Positions 8,085 through 16,902 of a stretch of DNA of 64,000 bases are shown here, in pieces (the stretch's first letter is position 1; each line of letters starts with the position of its first letter). The DNA lies in the NCBI RefSeq assembly GCF_026340565.1, contig NZ_JAPEPB010000001.1:6670001-6734000 (forward strand), in the 5' to 3' direction. Both the position numbers and the translations under genes were made by a program. The DNA comes from Kitasatospora sp. NBC_01287. GTDB taxonomy: Bacteria; Actinomycetota; Actinomycetes; Streptomycetales; Streptomycetaceae. The notes beneath the pieces were generated by a model. That model saw only the letters and a program-made list of their open reading frames with translations, did not search any database and was not told the DNA's origin.

Positions 8085-8939
8085 GTGAGTCCCAACGGCT
8101 CCGACCGCTCGCCGCGGCGCACGATGCGGCGGAAGCTGCCTCAGGCGCTGGCACTGGGCCTCGTCATCGCGACCGCTACCGGCTGCTCGGCCAATGACCT
8201 GCCCAGGCTTGGCCTCCCCAGCCCTGTGACCACGACTGGACACCTCGTCCTTCAGATGTGGCAGGGCTCCTGGATCGCGGCGCTGGTGGTCGGCGTACTG
8301 ATGTGGGGTCTGATCATCTGGAGCGTGATCTTCCACCGGCGCAGCCGCACCGGCATCGAGATCCCTCCGCAGACCCGGTACAACGTGCCCATCGAGGCGC
8401 TCTACACCGCGGTCCCCATCGTCATCGTCTCGGTCCTCTTCTACTTCGTCGCCCGCGACGAGGCGAAGCTGACCCAGGTCTCGGCCAAGCCGGATCACAT
8501 CGTCAACGTGGTGGGCTTCCAGTGGAGCTGGGCGTTCAACTACGAGAACAGCGAGAACCCGGACCCCACCAGCCAGCTGGCCGCCTACGACATCGGCACG
8601 CCGAGCCAGATCCCCACGCTCTGGCTGCCGGTCAACGAGTCGGTCGAGTTCCGCCTCACCTCGCGTGACGTGATCCACGACTTCTGGCCCGTCAACTTCA
8701 TGATGAAGATGGACGTTGTGCCGGGCGTGGTCAACAAGTTCGAGGTCACCCCCACGGTGATCGGCGAGTACGACGGCAAGTGCGCCGAACTCTGCGGTGT
8801 GGACCACTCCCGGATGCTCTTCAAGGTGAAGGTCGTCTCGCACGACGACTACGTCAACCACCTGCAGCAGCTGCGGGCCGAGGGTCAGGCCGGCGCGGTG
8901 CCTTCGGGCATCACGAGCATGGGAAGTGAATCGAAGTGA
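8085..8939 (+). CDS. ctaC: Cytochrome c oxidase subunit II (CuA-bearing)
   Basis: A 284-residue subunit II of the aa3 oxidase, carrying the CuA electron-entry site. An N-terminal signal with lipobox ATGC (ALGLVIATATGCSAN) is followed by two membrane helices (about 58-80 and 98-120) and an extracytoplasmic cupredoxin domain. The CuA ligands are in CAELCGVDHSRM, with the upstream His in VIHDFWPVN. Start GTG 8085 was chosen from its ribosome site; the open frame extends far upstream but without support. The stop overlaps the ctaD start (GTGA), so the two are translationally coupled. Confidence 0.96.
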   Translation: MSPNGSDRSPRRTMRRKLPQALALGLVIATATGCSANDLPRLGLPSPVTTTGHLVLQMWQGSWIAALVVGVLMWGLIIWSVIFHRRSRTGIEIPPQTRYNVPIEALYTAVPIVIVSVLFYFVARDEAKLTQVSAKPDHIVNVVGFQWSWAFNYENSENPDPTSQLAAYDIGTPSQIPTLWLPVNESVEFRLTSRDVIHDFWPVNFMMKMDVVPGVVNKFEVTPTVIGEYDGKCAELCGVDHSRMLFKVKVVSHDDYVNHLQQLRAEGQAGAVPSGITSMGSESK

Positions 8940-10723
8940 CGATCCTCAACGAACCCGCCGCGGCCGGCGGGGCACCTGGGGGCACCGCCAAGGCAGCCGC
9001 GCCTTCGCGCGAGCGCAAGCCTGGCGCCACCATCATCAAGTGGCTGACCACCACCGACCACAAGACGATCGGCACGATGTACCTCGGTACCTCGTTCGCG
9101 TTCTTCCTGATCGGTGGCATCCTGGCGCTCGTCATGCGCGCCCAGCTGGCCCAGCCCGACGGCAAGATCCTGTCGAACGAGCAGTTCAACCAGGCGTTCA
9201 CGATGCACGGCACGATCATGCTGCTGATGTTCGCGACGCCGCTGTTCGCGGGCTTCACCAACTGGATCATGCCGCTGCAGATCGGTGCGCCCGACGTCGC
9301 CTTCCCGCGACTGAACATGTTCGCCTACTGGCTCTACCTGTTCGGCTCGACCATCGCCGTCGGCGGCTTCCTCACCCCGCAGGGCGCGGCCGACTTCGGC
9401 TGGTTCGCCTACTCGCCGCTCTCGGACGCGATCCGGTCGCCCAGCGTCGGCGCCGACATGTGGATCATGGGTCTGGCCTTCTCCGGCTTCGGCACCATCC
9501 TCGGCGCGGTCAACTTCATCACGACCGTCATCTGCATGCGCGCCCCCGGCATGACGATGTTCCGGATGTCGATCTTCGTCTGGAACGTCCTGCTCACCTC
9601 GGTGCTCGTGCTGCTCGCCTTCCCGGTGCTGGCCGCCGCGCTCTTCGCGCTGGAGGTGGACCGGAAGTTCGGGGCCCATATCTTCGACCCGAACAACGGC
9701 GGCGCACTACTCTGGCAACACCTCTTCTGGTTCTTCGGCCACCCTGAGGTGTACATCATCGCGCTGCCGTTCTTCGGCATCATCTCGGAGATCATCCCGG
9801 TCTTCTCCCGCAAGCCGATGTTCGGCTACTCGGGTCTGATCGCGGCCACCATCGGCATCGCCGGCCTCTCCGTGACGGTGTGGGCGCACCACATGTACGT
9901 CACCGGCCAGGTGCTGCTGCCGTTCTTCTCCTTCATGACCTTCCTGATCGCGGTCCCCACCGGTGTGAAGTTCTTCAACTGGGTCGGGACCATGTGGAAG
10001 GGCTCGCTGAGCTTCGAGACGCCGATGCTCTGGACGATCGGCTTCCTGGTCACCTTCCTCTTCGGTGGTCTGACCGGTGTGCTGCTCGCCTCCCCGCCGA
10101 TCGACTTCCACGTCTCGGACTCGTACTTCGTCGTCGCCCACTTCCACTACGTGGTCTTCGGCACCGTCGTCTTCGCGATGTTCGCCGGCTTCCACTTCTG
10201 GTGGCCGAAGATGACCGGCAAGATGCTGGACGAGCGCCTCGGCAAGATCACCTTCTGGACGCTCTTCATCGGCTTCCACACCACCTTCCTGGTGCAGCAC
10301 TGGCTCGGCGCCGAGGGCATGCCCCGCCGCTACGCCTCGTACCTGCCCTCGGACGGCTTCACCACGCTGAACACCGTCTCCTCCATCGGCTCCTTCCTGC
10401 TCGGCCTGTCGATCCTGCCGTTCCTCTACAACGTCTGGAAGACCGCCAAGTACGGGGAGAAGGTCGAGGTCGACGACCCGTGGGGCTACGGCCGCTCGCT
10501 CGAGTGGGCCACTTCCTGCCCGCCGCCGCGGCACAACTTCCTCACCCTGCCGCGGATCCGCTCCGAATCCCCGGCGTTCGACCTGCACCACCCGGACATC
10601 GCGGCGCTGGACTACCTGGAGCTGCACGGCCACCTGGCCAAGCACCTGGAGGGTGTCGTGCCGGCCGAGTACGACCGTCCCGAGCTGACCAAGAGCAAGG
10701 GCAAGAAGGAGGGCGACGCCTGA
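8936..10723 (+). CDS. ctaD: Cytochrome c oxidase subunit I
   Basis: The 595-residue catalytic subunit with about twelve membrane helices; it reduces O2 to water and pumps protons. Heme a ligand His is in FTMHGTIMLLMF, the CuB His and cross-linked Tyr are in WFFGHPEVYIIALP, the CuB His pair is in VWAHHMYVTGQ, and the heme a3/a ligands are in VVAHFHYVVFG. The length and cytoplasmic C-terminal tail (EYDRPELTKSKGKKEGDA) are typical of actinobacteria. It overlaps ctaC by 4 bases and ctaF by one (TGATG). It should form a supercomplex with the bc1 complex encoded 2.5 kb downstream. Confidence 0.97.
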   Translation: MTILNEPAAAGGAPGGTAKAAAPSRERKPGATIIKWLTTTDHKTIGTMYLGTSFAFFLIGGILALVMRAQLAQPDGKILSNEQFNQAFTMHGTIMLLMFATPLFAGFTNWIMPLQIGAPDVAFPRLNMFAYWLYLFGSTIAVGGFLTPQGAADFGWFAYSPLSDAIRSPSVGADMWIMGLAFSGFGTILGAVNFITTVICMRAPGMTMFRMSIFVWNVLLTSVLVLLAFPVLAAALFALEVDRKFGAHIFDPNNGGALLWQHLFWFFGHPEVYIIALPFFGIISEIIPVFSRKPMFGYSGLIAATIGIAGLSVTVWAHHMYVTGQVLLPFFSFMTFLIAVPTGVKFFNWVGTMWKGSLSFETPMLWTIGFLVTFLFGGLTGVLLASPPIDFHVSDSYFVVAHFHYVVFGTVVFAMFAGFHFWWPKMTGKMLDERLGKITFWTLFIGFHTTFLVQHWLGAEGMPRRYASYLPSDGFTTLNTVSSIGSFLLGLSILPFLYNVWKTAKYGEKVEVDDPWGYGRSLEWATSCPPPRHNFLTLPRIRSESPAFDLHHPDIAALDYLELHGHLAKHLEGVVPAEYDRPELTKSKGKKEGDA

Positions 10724-11139
10724 TGAAGGAGCAGGGCAAGATCTTCGCGGGCTTCGCCGCCTTCATCCTGATCATGGCCGTGGTCTACGGGGTGTGGACC
10801 ACGCACAGCTCCCACGGCACGGAGGCGGCCGGTACCACCGCGCTCTTCCTGGCCTTCGGCCTGTGCGCGTTCATCGCCTTCTACCTGGGCTTCACCGCCC
10901 GCCGGGTGGACCTGGGCGCGGGCGACAACCCCGAGGCCGAGGTCTCCGACGACGCCGGCGAGATGGGCTTCTTCGCCCCGCACAGCTGGCAGCCGCTCTC
11001 GCTGGCCCTCGGTGGCGCGCTGGCCTTCTGCGCCGTGATCTTCGGCTGGTGGCTGATGTTCTGGGCCGCTCCGATCATCGCCATCGGCCTCTTCGGCTGG
11101 GTCTTCGAGTTCTACCGCGGTGAGAACCAGAACCAGTAG
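10723..11139 (+). CDS. ctaF: Actinobacterial cytochrome c oxidase subunit IV
   Basis: A 138-residue small membrane subunit specific to actinobacterial aa3 oxidases. Four hydrophobic segments are visible: residues about 7-26, 38-56, 86-106 and 108-125, the last pair containing FGWWLMFWAAPIIAIGLFGW. The N-terminus MKEQGKIFAGFAAF is characteristic. The ATG overlaps the ctaD stop (TGATG), giving a ctaC-ctaD-ctaF operon, and a perfect hairpin terminator follows within 20 bp. Confidence 0.93.
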   Translation: MKEQGKIFAGFAAFILIMAVVYGVWTTHSSHGTEAAGTTALFLAFGLCAFIAFYLGFTARRVDLGAGDNPEAEVSDDAGEMGFFAPHSWQPLSLALGGALAFCAVIFGWWLMFWAAPIIAIGLFGWVFEFYRGENQNQ

Positions 11140-11154
11140 GTTCCAGCGCTCCCG

Positions 11155-11192
11155 ACGCGGCAGGCCCCCTCCTCGGAGGGGGCCTGCCGCGT
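11155..11192 (+). terminator. Hairpin terminator of the ctaCDF operon
   Basis: The arms at 11155-11172 and 11175-11192 are exact inverse complements (18 bp, minimal TC loop; realistically about 16 bp with a 6-base loop), starting 16 bp after the ctaF stop. The sequence after it is TCTG, only weakly T-rich. Confidence 0.85.
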
Positions 11193-11294
11193 TCTGCGAT
11201 TCACCCGCCCGGGCGTGATGACGTGCGCCGCGGCCTGCCAGATGCGGAGATGTTCCTACCATCTGATGCATCATCCGAACCCCAGGAGGCTCCG

Positions 11295-12581
11295 GTGGCC
11301 GGCAGATGTGCGACAGGGGGACAGAAGACCGGGTCCAGCCGACGGACGTGCGTCTGGCTGGCCCTCACCCCGCTGGTGCTCGGTCCGCTCGCAGCCTGCT
11401 CGGACGGCGGCTCAGCGACCGGTGCCAGTCCGCCCAGGGTGGTCGACGCCACCCGTCTCATGCATACCTCGGCGGTGACCGACGCCGACTCGACCAAGCC
11501 GTTCACGGTGGCCGCCGAGAGCGGTGACACCATCACCGACGTGACCCTCACCGGTCCGGACGGCCGCCGCGTGGCGGGTGCCCTGGACACGGGTGGGCAC
11601 GGCTGGCACAGCACCGGCACGCTGCTGCCGGGCACCCACTACAGCGCCCGGATCGCCGTCGCGGACGGCGCGGGCGGGCGCGGCGAGACCACCACCACGG
11701 TCAGCACCAAGGCGCCGGACGCACTGCTCACCGCGGCCCTGGGCCCCGACCTCGGCCAGGGCACCTACGGGGTCGGCGAGCCGCTCACGGTCAAGCTCTC
11801 CGCCGAGGTCAAGGACCCGGCCGCGCGCGGCCGGGTGGAGAGCGCGCTGACCGTGGTCTCCACGCCCGCGGTGACCGGCGCCTGGTACTGGGTGGACGGC
11901 AAGGAGCTGCACTTCCGCCCCAAGGACTACTGGCCTGCCGACACCGCGGTGCAGCTGAGCTACGACGCCGAGGGCCGGCAGATCGACGGCGGCCTCTTCG
12001 GCGGGGCGCCCGCCGCGCTCTCCTTCAAGACCGGCGACCGGGTCGAGGCCATCGTGGACGCGGCCAGCGACGAGATGACCTTCAAGCGCAACGGCGAGGT
12101 CGTCAACAGCCTCCCGGTGACCACCGGCAAGCCCGGCTTCGACACCCGCAACGGCATCAAGGTGGTGCTCGGCCAGGAGCGGGTGGTGCAGATGAGCAGC
12201 GAGACCATCGGTATCGCCAAGGGCAGCAGCGAGAGCTACGACCTCAAGGTCGAGTGGGCGACCCGGGTCACCTGGAGCGGCGAGTACGTCCACGCCGCGC
12301 CGTGGTCGGTGGCCTCGCAGGGCGTGGAGAACGTCAGCCACGGCTGCACCGGGATGAGCACCGACAACGCCAAGTGGTTCTTCGACCAGGTCAGGGTCGG
12401 GGACATCGTGCAGGTGGTCAACAGCCACGGGCACGAGATGGAGCCGTTCGGCAACGGCTTCGGGGACTGGAACGTCAGCTGGGACGACTGGCTGAAGGGC
12501 AGCGCCCTGGGCAAGCCGGTGAGCACCCAGGGACCGGCCCCGGCGGCCCAGGCCGCCGCCACCCTGCAGCCGCAGGTCTGA
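11295..12581 (+). CDS. L,D-transpeptidase (YkuD) lipoprotein with Ig-like domains
   Basis: A 428-residue lipoprotein that should form or edit 3-3 (mDAP-mDAP) cross-links in peptidoglycan outside the membrane. The signal ends in lipobox LAAC (PLVLGPLAACSDGG). Ig-like modules occupy about residues 45-245, as in mycobacterial Ldt enzymes. The catalytic YkuD domain (about 255-390) contains VHAAPW and the signature SHGCTGMS, where Cys is the nucleophile and His the base. Start GTG 11295 is set by a full AGGAGG five bases upstream; upstream in-frame starts lack one. The 3' end is convergent with a gntR-type gene. Confidence 0.93.
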   Translation: MAGRCATGGQKTGSSRRTCVWLALTPLVLGPLAACSDGGSATGASPPRVVDATRLMHTSAVTDADSTKPFTVAAESGDTITDVTLTGPDGRRVAGALDTGGHGWHSTGTLLPGTHYSARIAVADGAGGRGETTTTVSTKAPDALLTAALGPDLGQGTYGVGEPLTVKLSAEVKDPAARGRVESALTVVSTPAVTGAWYWVDGKELHFRPKDYWPADTAVQLSYDAEGRQIDGGLFGGAPAALSFKTGDRVEAIVDAASDEMTFKRNGEVVNSLPVTTGKPGFDTRNGIKVVLGQERVVQMSSETIGIAKGSSESYDLKVEWATRVTWSGEYVHAAPWSVASQGVENVSHGCTGMSTDNAKWFFDQVRVGDIVQVVNSHGHEMEPFGNGFGDWNVSWDDWLKGSALGKPVSTQGPAPAAQAAATLQPQV

Positions 12582-12586
12582 GGCCG

Positions 12587-12613
12587 CTGGGCGGCCCGCC
12601 GCGGGCCGCCCAG
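12587..12613 (+). terminator. 13-bp hairpin between convergent genes (bidirectional terminator)
   Basis: The arms 12587-12599 and 12601-12613 are perfect inverse complements. They lie 5 bp after the L,D-transpeptidase stop and about 18 bp beyond the 3' end of the convergent GntR gene, so they can serve both transcripts. Confidence 0.8.
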
Positions 12614-12631
12614 GTGGTACGGGTGATCAGG

Positions 12632-13009
12632 TCAGCGGGGCTGATCGCGGTAGACGAGGTCCAGCGCGCCGGTGACGGCCGCCAGGGCCTCGTCGCGCGT
12701 CACGCCCAGGCGGTGGGCCCGGGCCGCGTACTCGCCGGCCGCGCCGGCCGCCAGGCGGTGCGCGGCGTCCCCGGTGGCGGCCACCAGGGTGCCCCGCCGG
12801 CCGTGCGTCTCCACCACACCGTCCGCCTCCAGCTCCCGGTAGGCGCGGGCCACCGTGTTGGCGGCCAGGCCGAGCTGCTCGGCCAGGGCCCGCACGGTCG
12901 GCAGCCGCAGGCCGGCGGGCAGCACACCGGCCCTGGCCTGCTCGGCGATCTGCGCGCGCAGCTGCTCGTACGGGGCAGTGGCTGCGGCGTGGTCGATGCT
13001 CACCTGCAC
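12632..13009 (-). CDS. Short GntR-family regulator (YtrA-like)
   Basis: A 125-residue protein. The N-terminal GntR winged helix (about 12-75) reads YEQLRAQIAEQARAGVLPAG, RLPTVRALAEQLGLAANTVA and RAYRELEADGVVETHGRRG. Only a short helical tail follows, as in the YtrA subfamily, rather than a UTRA or FadR effector domain. YtrA regulators commonly sit beside ABC transporter genes, but none is present here, so the target is unknown. Start GTG 13009 has GAGGAG nine bases upstream; GTG 13003 is an alternative. Confidence 0.88.
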   Translation of the reverse strand: MQVSIDHAAATAPYEQLRAQIAEQARAGVLPAGLRLPTVRALAEQLGLAANTVARAYRELEADGVVETHGRRGTLVAATGDAAHRLAAGAAGEYAARAHRLGVTRDEALAAVTGALDLVYRDQPR

Positions 13010-13144
13010 GGGGCGGGTCTCCTCGGGTGGTCACGGGCTGGCAGGGCTGGCGGAGCTGGCGGGGCTGGCCGGGCTGACGGGGTGTCATCCATTGTGCCCG
13101 TCCGGTCCGTGCCCGCCGCGCAGGTGCCGGCCGCGGATATGCCA

Positions 13145-13179
13145 AGGGCCCCGCCCCGGCAGTGCCGGGGCGGGGCCCT
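13145..13179 (-). terminator. 16-bp hairpin terminator after qcrB
   Basis: The arms 13145-13160 and 13164-13179 are exact inverse complements with an AGT loop. The hairpin lies 31 bp beyond the qcrB stop, at the end of the ctaE-qcrCAB transcript. Confidence 0.85.
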
Positions 13180-13210
13180 CAGGTGGCTGACGCGATGTCA
13201 GGAGCGGTGA

Positions 13211-14866
13211 TCAGTGGTGGCCGTGGCCGCTGGTGATCTCCTTGTGCTCGTCGGCGGTCGGCTTGGGGATCTGGCTGCCCTCGCCGAACATGCCCTCGGA
13301 GATCGCGGCCCGGGTCTTGGTGGCCAGGCTCACCTTGCGGGCGACCCCGTTCTCGTCGACCTCGGCCGGCAGCTCCAGCGGCTCGTACTGCTCGTGCGCG
13401 GTGAGCGTGTGCAGCTTGTCCTGCGGGAGCTGGGCGTGCACCTCGATGAACTCGCCGTGCGGCAGGCGCTTGATGACGCCGGTCTCGCGACCGTGCAGCA
13501 CCTTCTCCTTGTCACGGCGCTGCAGCCCGAGGCACCAGCGCTTGGTCACGAAGAAGACCACCACCGGGACGACGAACGAGCCCACCCGCACGAAGTACGT
13601 GATGTCGTTCAGCGAGAGGTGGAAGTGCGTCGCGATCAGGTCGTTGCCACCACCGGCCAGGAGCACCAGGTAGAGGCTGATCCAGGCGGCACCGAGACCG
13701 GTGCGCACCGGGGCGTTGCGCGGCCGGTCCAGGATGTGGTGCTCGCGCTTGTCGCCGGTGATCCAGTTCTCGATGAACGGGTAGGCGGCGATGGCGAAGA
13801 GCACCAGCGGGAAGAGCATCAGCGGGATGAAGACACCCAGGTTCAGGGTGTGGCCCCAGGCCCGGATCTCCCAGCCCGGCATGACGCGGATCAGACCTTC
13901 GGCGAAGCCCATGTACCAGTCGGGCTGGGCGTCGGTGGAGACCTGGTCGGGTCGGTACGGGCCGTAGGCCCAGACCGGGTTGACCGAGGCGATCGCGGAC
14001 ATCGCCGCGATGATGCCGAAGACCAGGAAGAAGAAGCCGCCGGCCTTGGCCATGTAGACCGGCATGAGGGGCATGCCGACCACGTTCTTCTCGGTCTTGC
14101 CCGGGCCCGCCCACTGGGTGTGCTTGTGGTAGAAGACCAGGATCAGGTGCGCGACCAGCAGGCCGAGCATGATGCCGGGGATCAGCAGCACGTGGATGGT
14201 GAAGAACCGCGGCACGATGTCGGTGCCGGGGAACTGCCCGCCGAAGAGGAAGAACGAGATGTAGGTGCCGACCAGCGGGACGGCCAGGATCGCGCCCTCC
14301 ATGAACCGGATACCGGTGCCGGAGAGCAGGTCGTCCGGGAGCGAGTAGCCCAGGAAGCCGTCGAAGAAGCCCAGGAAGAGCAGCAGGAAGCCGAAGACCC
14401 AGTTGATCTCGCGGGGCTTGCGGAACGCGCCGGTGAAGAAGACGCGCATCATGTGCACGAACATCGCGGCGACGAAGACGATGGCGGCCCAGTGGTGGAT
14501 CTGCCGGATCAGCAGACCGCCGCGGACCTCGAAGCTGATGTTCAGCGTCGAGTTGTACGCCTCCGAGACCCGGATGCCGTCCAGCGGCGTGTACGAGCCG
14601 CTGTAGATGACCTCGCCCATGCTCGGCTTGAAGAAGAGCGTGAGGTAGACACCGGTCAGGATGATGATGATGAAGGTGTAGAGGCAGATCTCACCGAGCA
14701 TGAACGACCAGTGGTCCGGGAAGATCTTGCGCAGGTTGGCCTTGGCCAGGGAGTAGATCCCCAGCCGGCCGTCCAGGTAGTCCGCTGCGGCTTCCGCCTT
14801 GTTCGCGGGCTTGGCGCGGGTGCTGGCCGGCGGGGCCTGCTTCCCGCTGGTGGACGCGGAACTCAT
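13211..14866 (-). CDS. qcrB: Ubiquinol/menaquinol-cytochrome c reductase cytochrome b subunit
   Basis: A 551-residue diheme cytochrome b of the actinobacterial bc1 complex, which oxidises menaquinol. Heme ligand histidines lie in IRQIHHWAAIVFVAAMFVHMM and in RFFTIHVLLIPGIMLG with HLILVFYHKH. The quinol-site loop is the PDWYMGFAEG region in place of the PEWYF of other bacteria. About nine membrane helices are followed by a long hydrophilic C-terminus typical of actinobacteria (ending SGHGHH). The ATG overlaps the qcrA stop by 4 bases (ATGA). Confidence 0.96.
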   Translation of the reverse strand: MSSASTSGKQAPPASTRAKPANKAEAAADYLDGRLGIYSLAKANLRKIFPDHWSFMLGEICLYTFIIIILTGVYLTLFFKPSMGEVIYSGSYTPLDGIRVSEAYNSTLNISFEVRGGLLIRQIHHWAAIVFVAAMFVHMMRVFFTGAFRKPREINWVFGFLLLFLGFFDGFLGYSLPDDLLSGTGIRFMEGAILAVPLVGTYISFFLFGGQFPGTDIVPRFFTIHVLLIPGIMLGLLVAHLILVFYHKHTQWAGPGKTEKNVVGMPLMPVYMAKAGGFFFLVFGIIAAMSAIASVNPVWAYGPYRPDQVSTDAQPDWYMGFAEGLIRVMPGWEIRAWGHTLNLGVFIPLMLFPLVLFAIAAYPFIENWITGDKREHHILDRPRNAPVRTGLGAAWISLYLVLLAGGGNDLIATHFHLSLNDITYFVRVGSFVVPVVVFFVTKRWCLGLQRRDKEKVLHGRETGVIKRLPHGEFIEVHAQLPQDKLHTLTAHEQYEPLELPAEVDENGVARKVSLATKTRAAISEGMFGEGSQIPKPTADEHKEITSGHGHH

Positions 14867-15951
14867 TCGCTGCGCTCCCAGAAGCTCGGGCCGACGGGGT
14901 GACTGAAGTCCCCGGTGGCGACCAGGTAGCCCAGGGAGTCAGTGGTGATCTTCAGCTGCGGCAGCGGGTGGCCGGCCGGGCCGAAGATGACGCGAGCGCC
15001 GTCCGACAGGTCGAAGGTCGACTGGTGGCAGGGGCAGAGCGCGTGGTGGGTCTGCTGCTCGTACAGCGAGATCGGGCAACCGACGTGGGTGCAGATCTTC
15101 GAGTACGCGAGCACGCCCTGGAAGCCCAGCCCGGCGGAGTTGGCGTCCTTGATGTCCTCGGGCTGGATGCGGATCAGCATGAGGGCGTCCTTGGCGATGG
15201 CCTCCTGGAAGTCATCGTCGGACTCCTGCAGGCCTTCGGGGCGCAGGACCGAGGGGCCCGGCTTCGCGAAGGTCAGCGAACCGACCGCGATGTCCTCCGG
15301 CTTCATGCCCTCGTTGGTGTTCATGTTGATCAGCCGGATCGGGACGGCCGGGGTGGCCTCGTCCCAGCCGGTGTGGTCCAGCTTCTTCTCCGGCAGCGGA
15401 CCGAGGTCGCGCAGCAGCACCACGCCGGCCAGCGGCACCAGGGCCATCGAGCCGATCATGGTGTTGCGGATCATCTTGCGGCGGCCGAAGCCGGACTCGC
15501 CGGCGCCGGTCTTGAACTGCTCGATGACGTCCGCGCGGACCTCGTCGTCGGCCTCGATCGCGTGCCGCTCGGCCGGGTGCTCGACGTCCGACATCAGCGT
15601 GCGCGCCCAGTGCACGGCGCCGGCGCCGATGCAGAAGAGCGCCACGCCCAGGGTCATGCCCAGCGCGAAGTTCAGCGCGCTGACGTGGCCCAGCGGGAAG
15701 ATGTAGACGATCTTGTCCGGGTCGATGCTCACGTAGCTGGCGATGAAGCCGATGGTGGCCAGCATCGAAACGACGAAGAGCAGCGACACCTGGCGCTCGG
15801 CCCGCTTGGCGGCCCGCTCGTCGATGTCGGTCCGGCGCACCTGGTGGGCCGGCAGGCCCGGGTCCGCGAACGGGTTGTCGGCAGCGGCTACCTCGCCGTG
15901 CCCTTCGGCGTGCTCCGCCGGCAGCTTGTCGTCTGACATGTCGTGGCTCAT
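14863..15951 (-). CDS. qcrA: Rieske iron-sulfur subunit of the cytochrome bc1 complex
   Basis: A 362-residue actinobacterial-type QcrA with three membrane helices (about 55-75, 90-112 and 165-185) instead of one. The C-terminal Rieske fold holds the [2Fe-2S] ligands in CTHVGCPIS (Cys, His) and CPCHQSTFD (Cys, His), followed by GPAGHPLPQL. Start ATG 15951 overlaps the qcrC stop (ATGA); a second Met at codon 5 is possible. It lies in the middle of the ctaE-qcrC-qcrA-qcrB operon. Confidence 0.96.
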   Translation of the reverse strand: MSHDMSDDKLPAEHAEGHGEVAAADNPFADPGLPAHQVRRTDIDERAAKRAERQVSLLFVVSMLATIGFIASYVSIDPDKIVYIFPLGHVSALNFALGMTLGVALFCIGAGAVHWARTLMSDVEHPAERHAIEADDEVRADVIEQFKTGAGESGFGRRKMIRNTMIGSMALVPLAGVVLLRDLGPLPEKKLDHTGWDEATPAVPIRLINMNTNEGMKPEDIAVGSLTFAKPGPSVLRPEGLQESDDDFQEAIAKDALMLIRIQPEDIKDANSAGLGFQGVLAYSKICTHVGCPISLYEQQTHHALCPCHQSTFDLSDGARVIFGPAGHPLPQLKITTDSLGYLVATGDFSHPVGPSFWERSE

Positions 15952-16757
15952 GACTTCTTGGCCTTGGTGGTGTGAGCGGCGACCCAGATCGCGATGGCGA
16001 TCAGGACACCGAGACCGAAGATCCAGCCGAACAGGCCTTCGGTCACCGGACCGAGGCTGCCGAGCGAGAGACCACCGGGGTTGGGCGCCTCATTCGACTG
16101 GTAGCGGACGAAGGCCACGATCTCCTGCTTCTGCTTCTCCGGCATGGTGCTGTCGGGGAAGGAGGGCATGTTCTGCGGGCCGGTCTGCATGGCCTCGAAG
16201 ATGTGCTTCGGGCTGACACCTTCGAGCGAGGGCGCGAACTTGCCCTGTGTCAGGGCGCCACCGGCACCCTGGAAGTTGTGGCACTGCGAGCAGTTGGTAC
16301 GGAACAGCTCGCCACCCTTCGCCACGGCGTCGGTCTCGGTCGACGTGTACTGGTCGGCGGTGGGGACCACCGGACCGGGACCGAGCGAGGCGACGAAGGC
16401 GGCCATCGCGTCGATGTCGTCCTGGCTGTAGATGTTCTTCTTCTTCGGGATCTGCGCGCCCGGCTGCTGGGCGGGCATCCGACCGGTGCCGACCTGGAAG
16501 TCGACCGCGGCGGAACCCACGCCCACCAGGCTCGGGCCGGTGCTGCTGCCCTCACCGTTCAGGCCGTGGCACGAGGAGCACCCGACGGCGAAGAGCCGCT
16601 TGCCCTCGTCGATCTTGAGCGACTGCGCGGAGCTGTCGGCCTTGGCCGCCTCGGCTGGCGCGAACGCGGCGTACAGCCCCCCGGTGGCCGCGAGGGCGAA
16701 GAGTAGGACGACCAGCGCCGCCAGCGGGTGGCGCCGTCGTGCGGAGAGCTTTTTCAC
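15948..16757 (-). CDS. qcrC: Diheme cytochrome c subunit of the bc1 complex
   Basis: A 269-residue membrane-anchored diheme cytochrome c that passes electrons directly from QcrA to the CuA site of CtaC, replacing soluble cytochrome c in actinobacteria. An N-terminal membrane helix (about 12-32) is followed by two c-type heme motifs, CSSCHG and CSQCHN. A C-terminal helix (about 240-262) re-anchors the chain. Start GTG 16757 (MKKLSARRRHP) is preceded by GGGG about seven bases upstream. A 145-bp gap separates it from ctaE. Confidence 0.95.
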   Translation of the reverse strand: MKKLSARRRHPLAALVVLLFALAATGGLYAAFAPAEAAKADSSAQSLKIDEGKRLFAVGCSSCHGLNGEGSSTGPSLVGVGSAAVDFQVGTGRMPAQQPGAQIPKKKNIYSQDDIDAMAAFVASLGPGPVVPTADQYTSTETDAVAKGGELFRTNCSQCHNFQGAGGALTQGKFAPSLEGVSPKHIFEAMQTGPQNMPSFPDSTMPEKQKQEIVAFVRYQSNEAPNPGGLSLGSLGPVTEGLFGWIFGLGVLIAIAIWVAAHTTKAKKS

Positions 16758-16902
16758 GGAATAACCCCGGTGTCAGGATCAGGATCTGGTCGACTGGGTG
16801 GAGGCCCGGTGCCATGGGGCATCGGCCTGACGTGGGCACGGGCAAAGGACCCGGAGCCGGTGAGGGCGCGCGGGTCCGGCCGGCGGCCAGCGACCTGATC
16901 GG

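Noticed and set aside
13028..13080. Run of GGCTGGC-like units upstream of the GntR gene
   Set aside because: Units are imperfect and irregularly spaced; looks like low-complexity GC-rich DNA rather than an operator array.
13214..14902. 562-residue plus-strand frame over qcrB
   Set aside because: Shadow frame with abundant Asp/Glu/Arg/Val and no fold; qcrB on the other strand is unmistakable.
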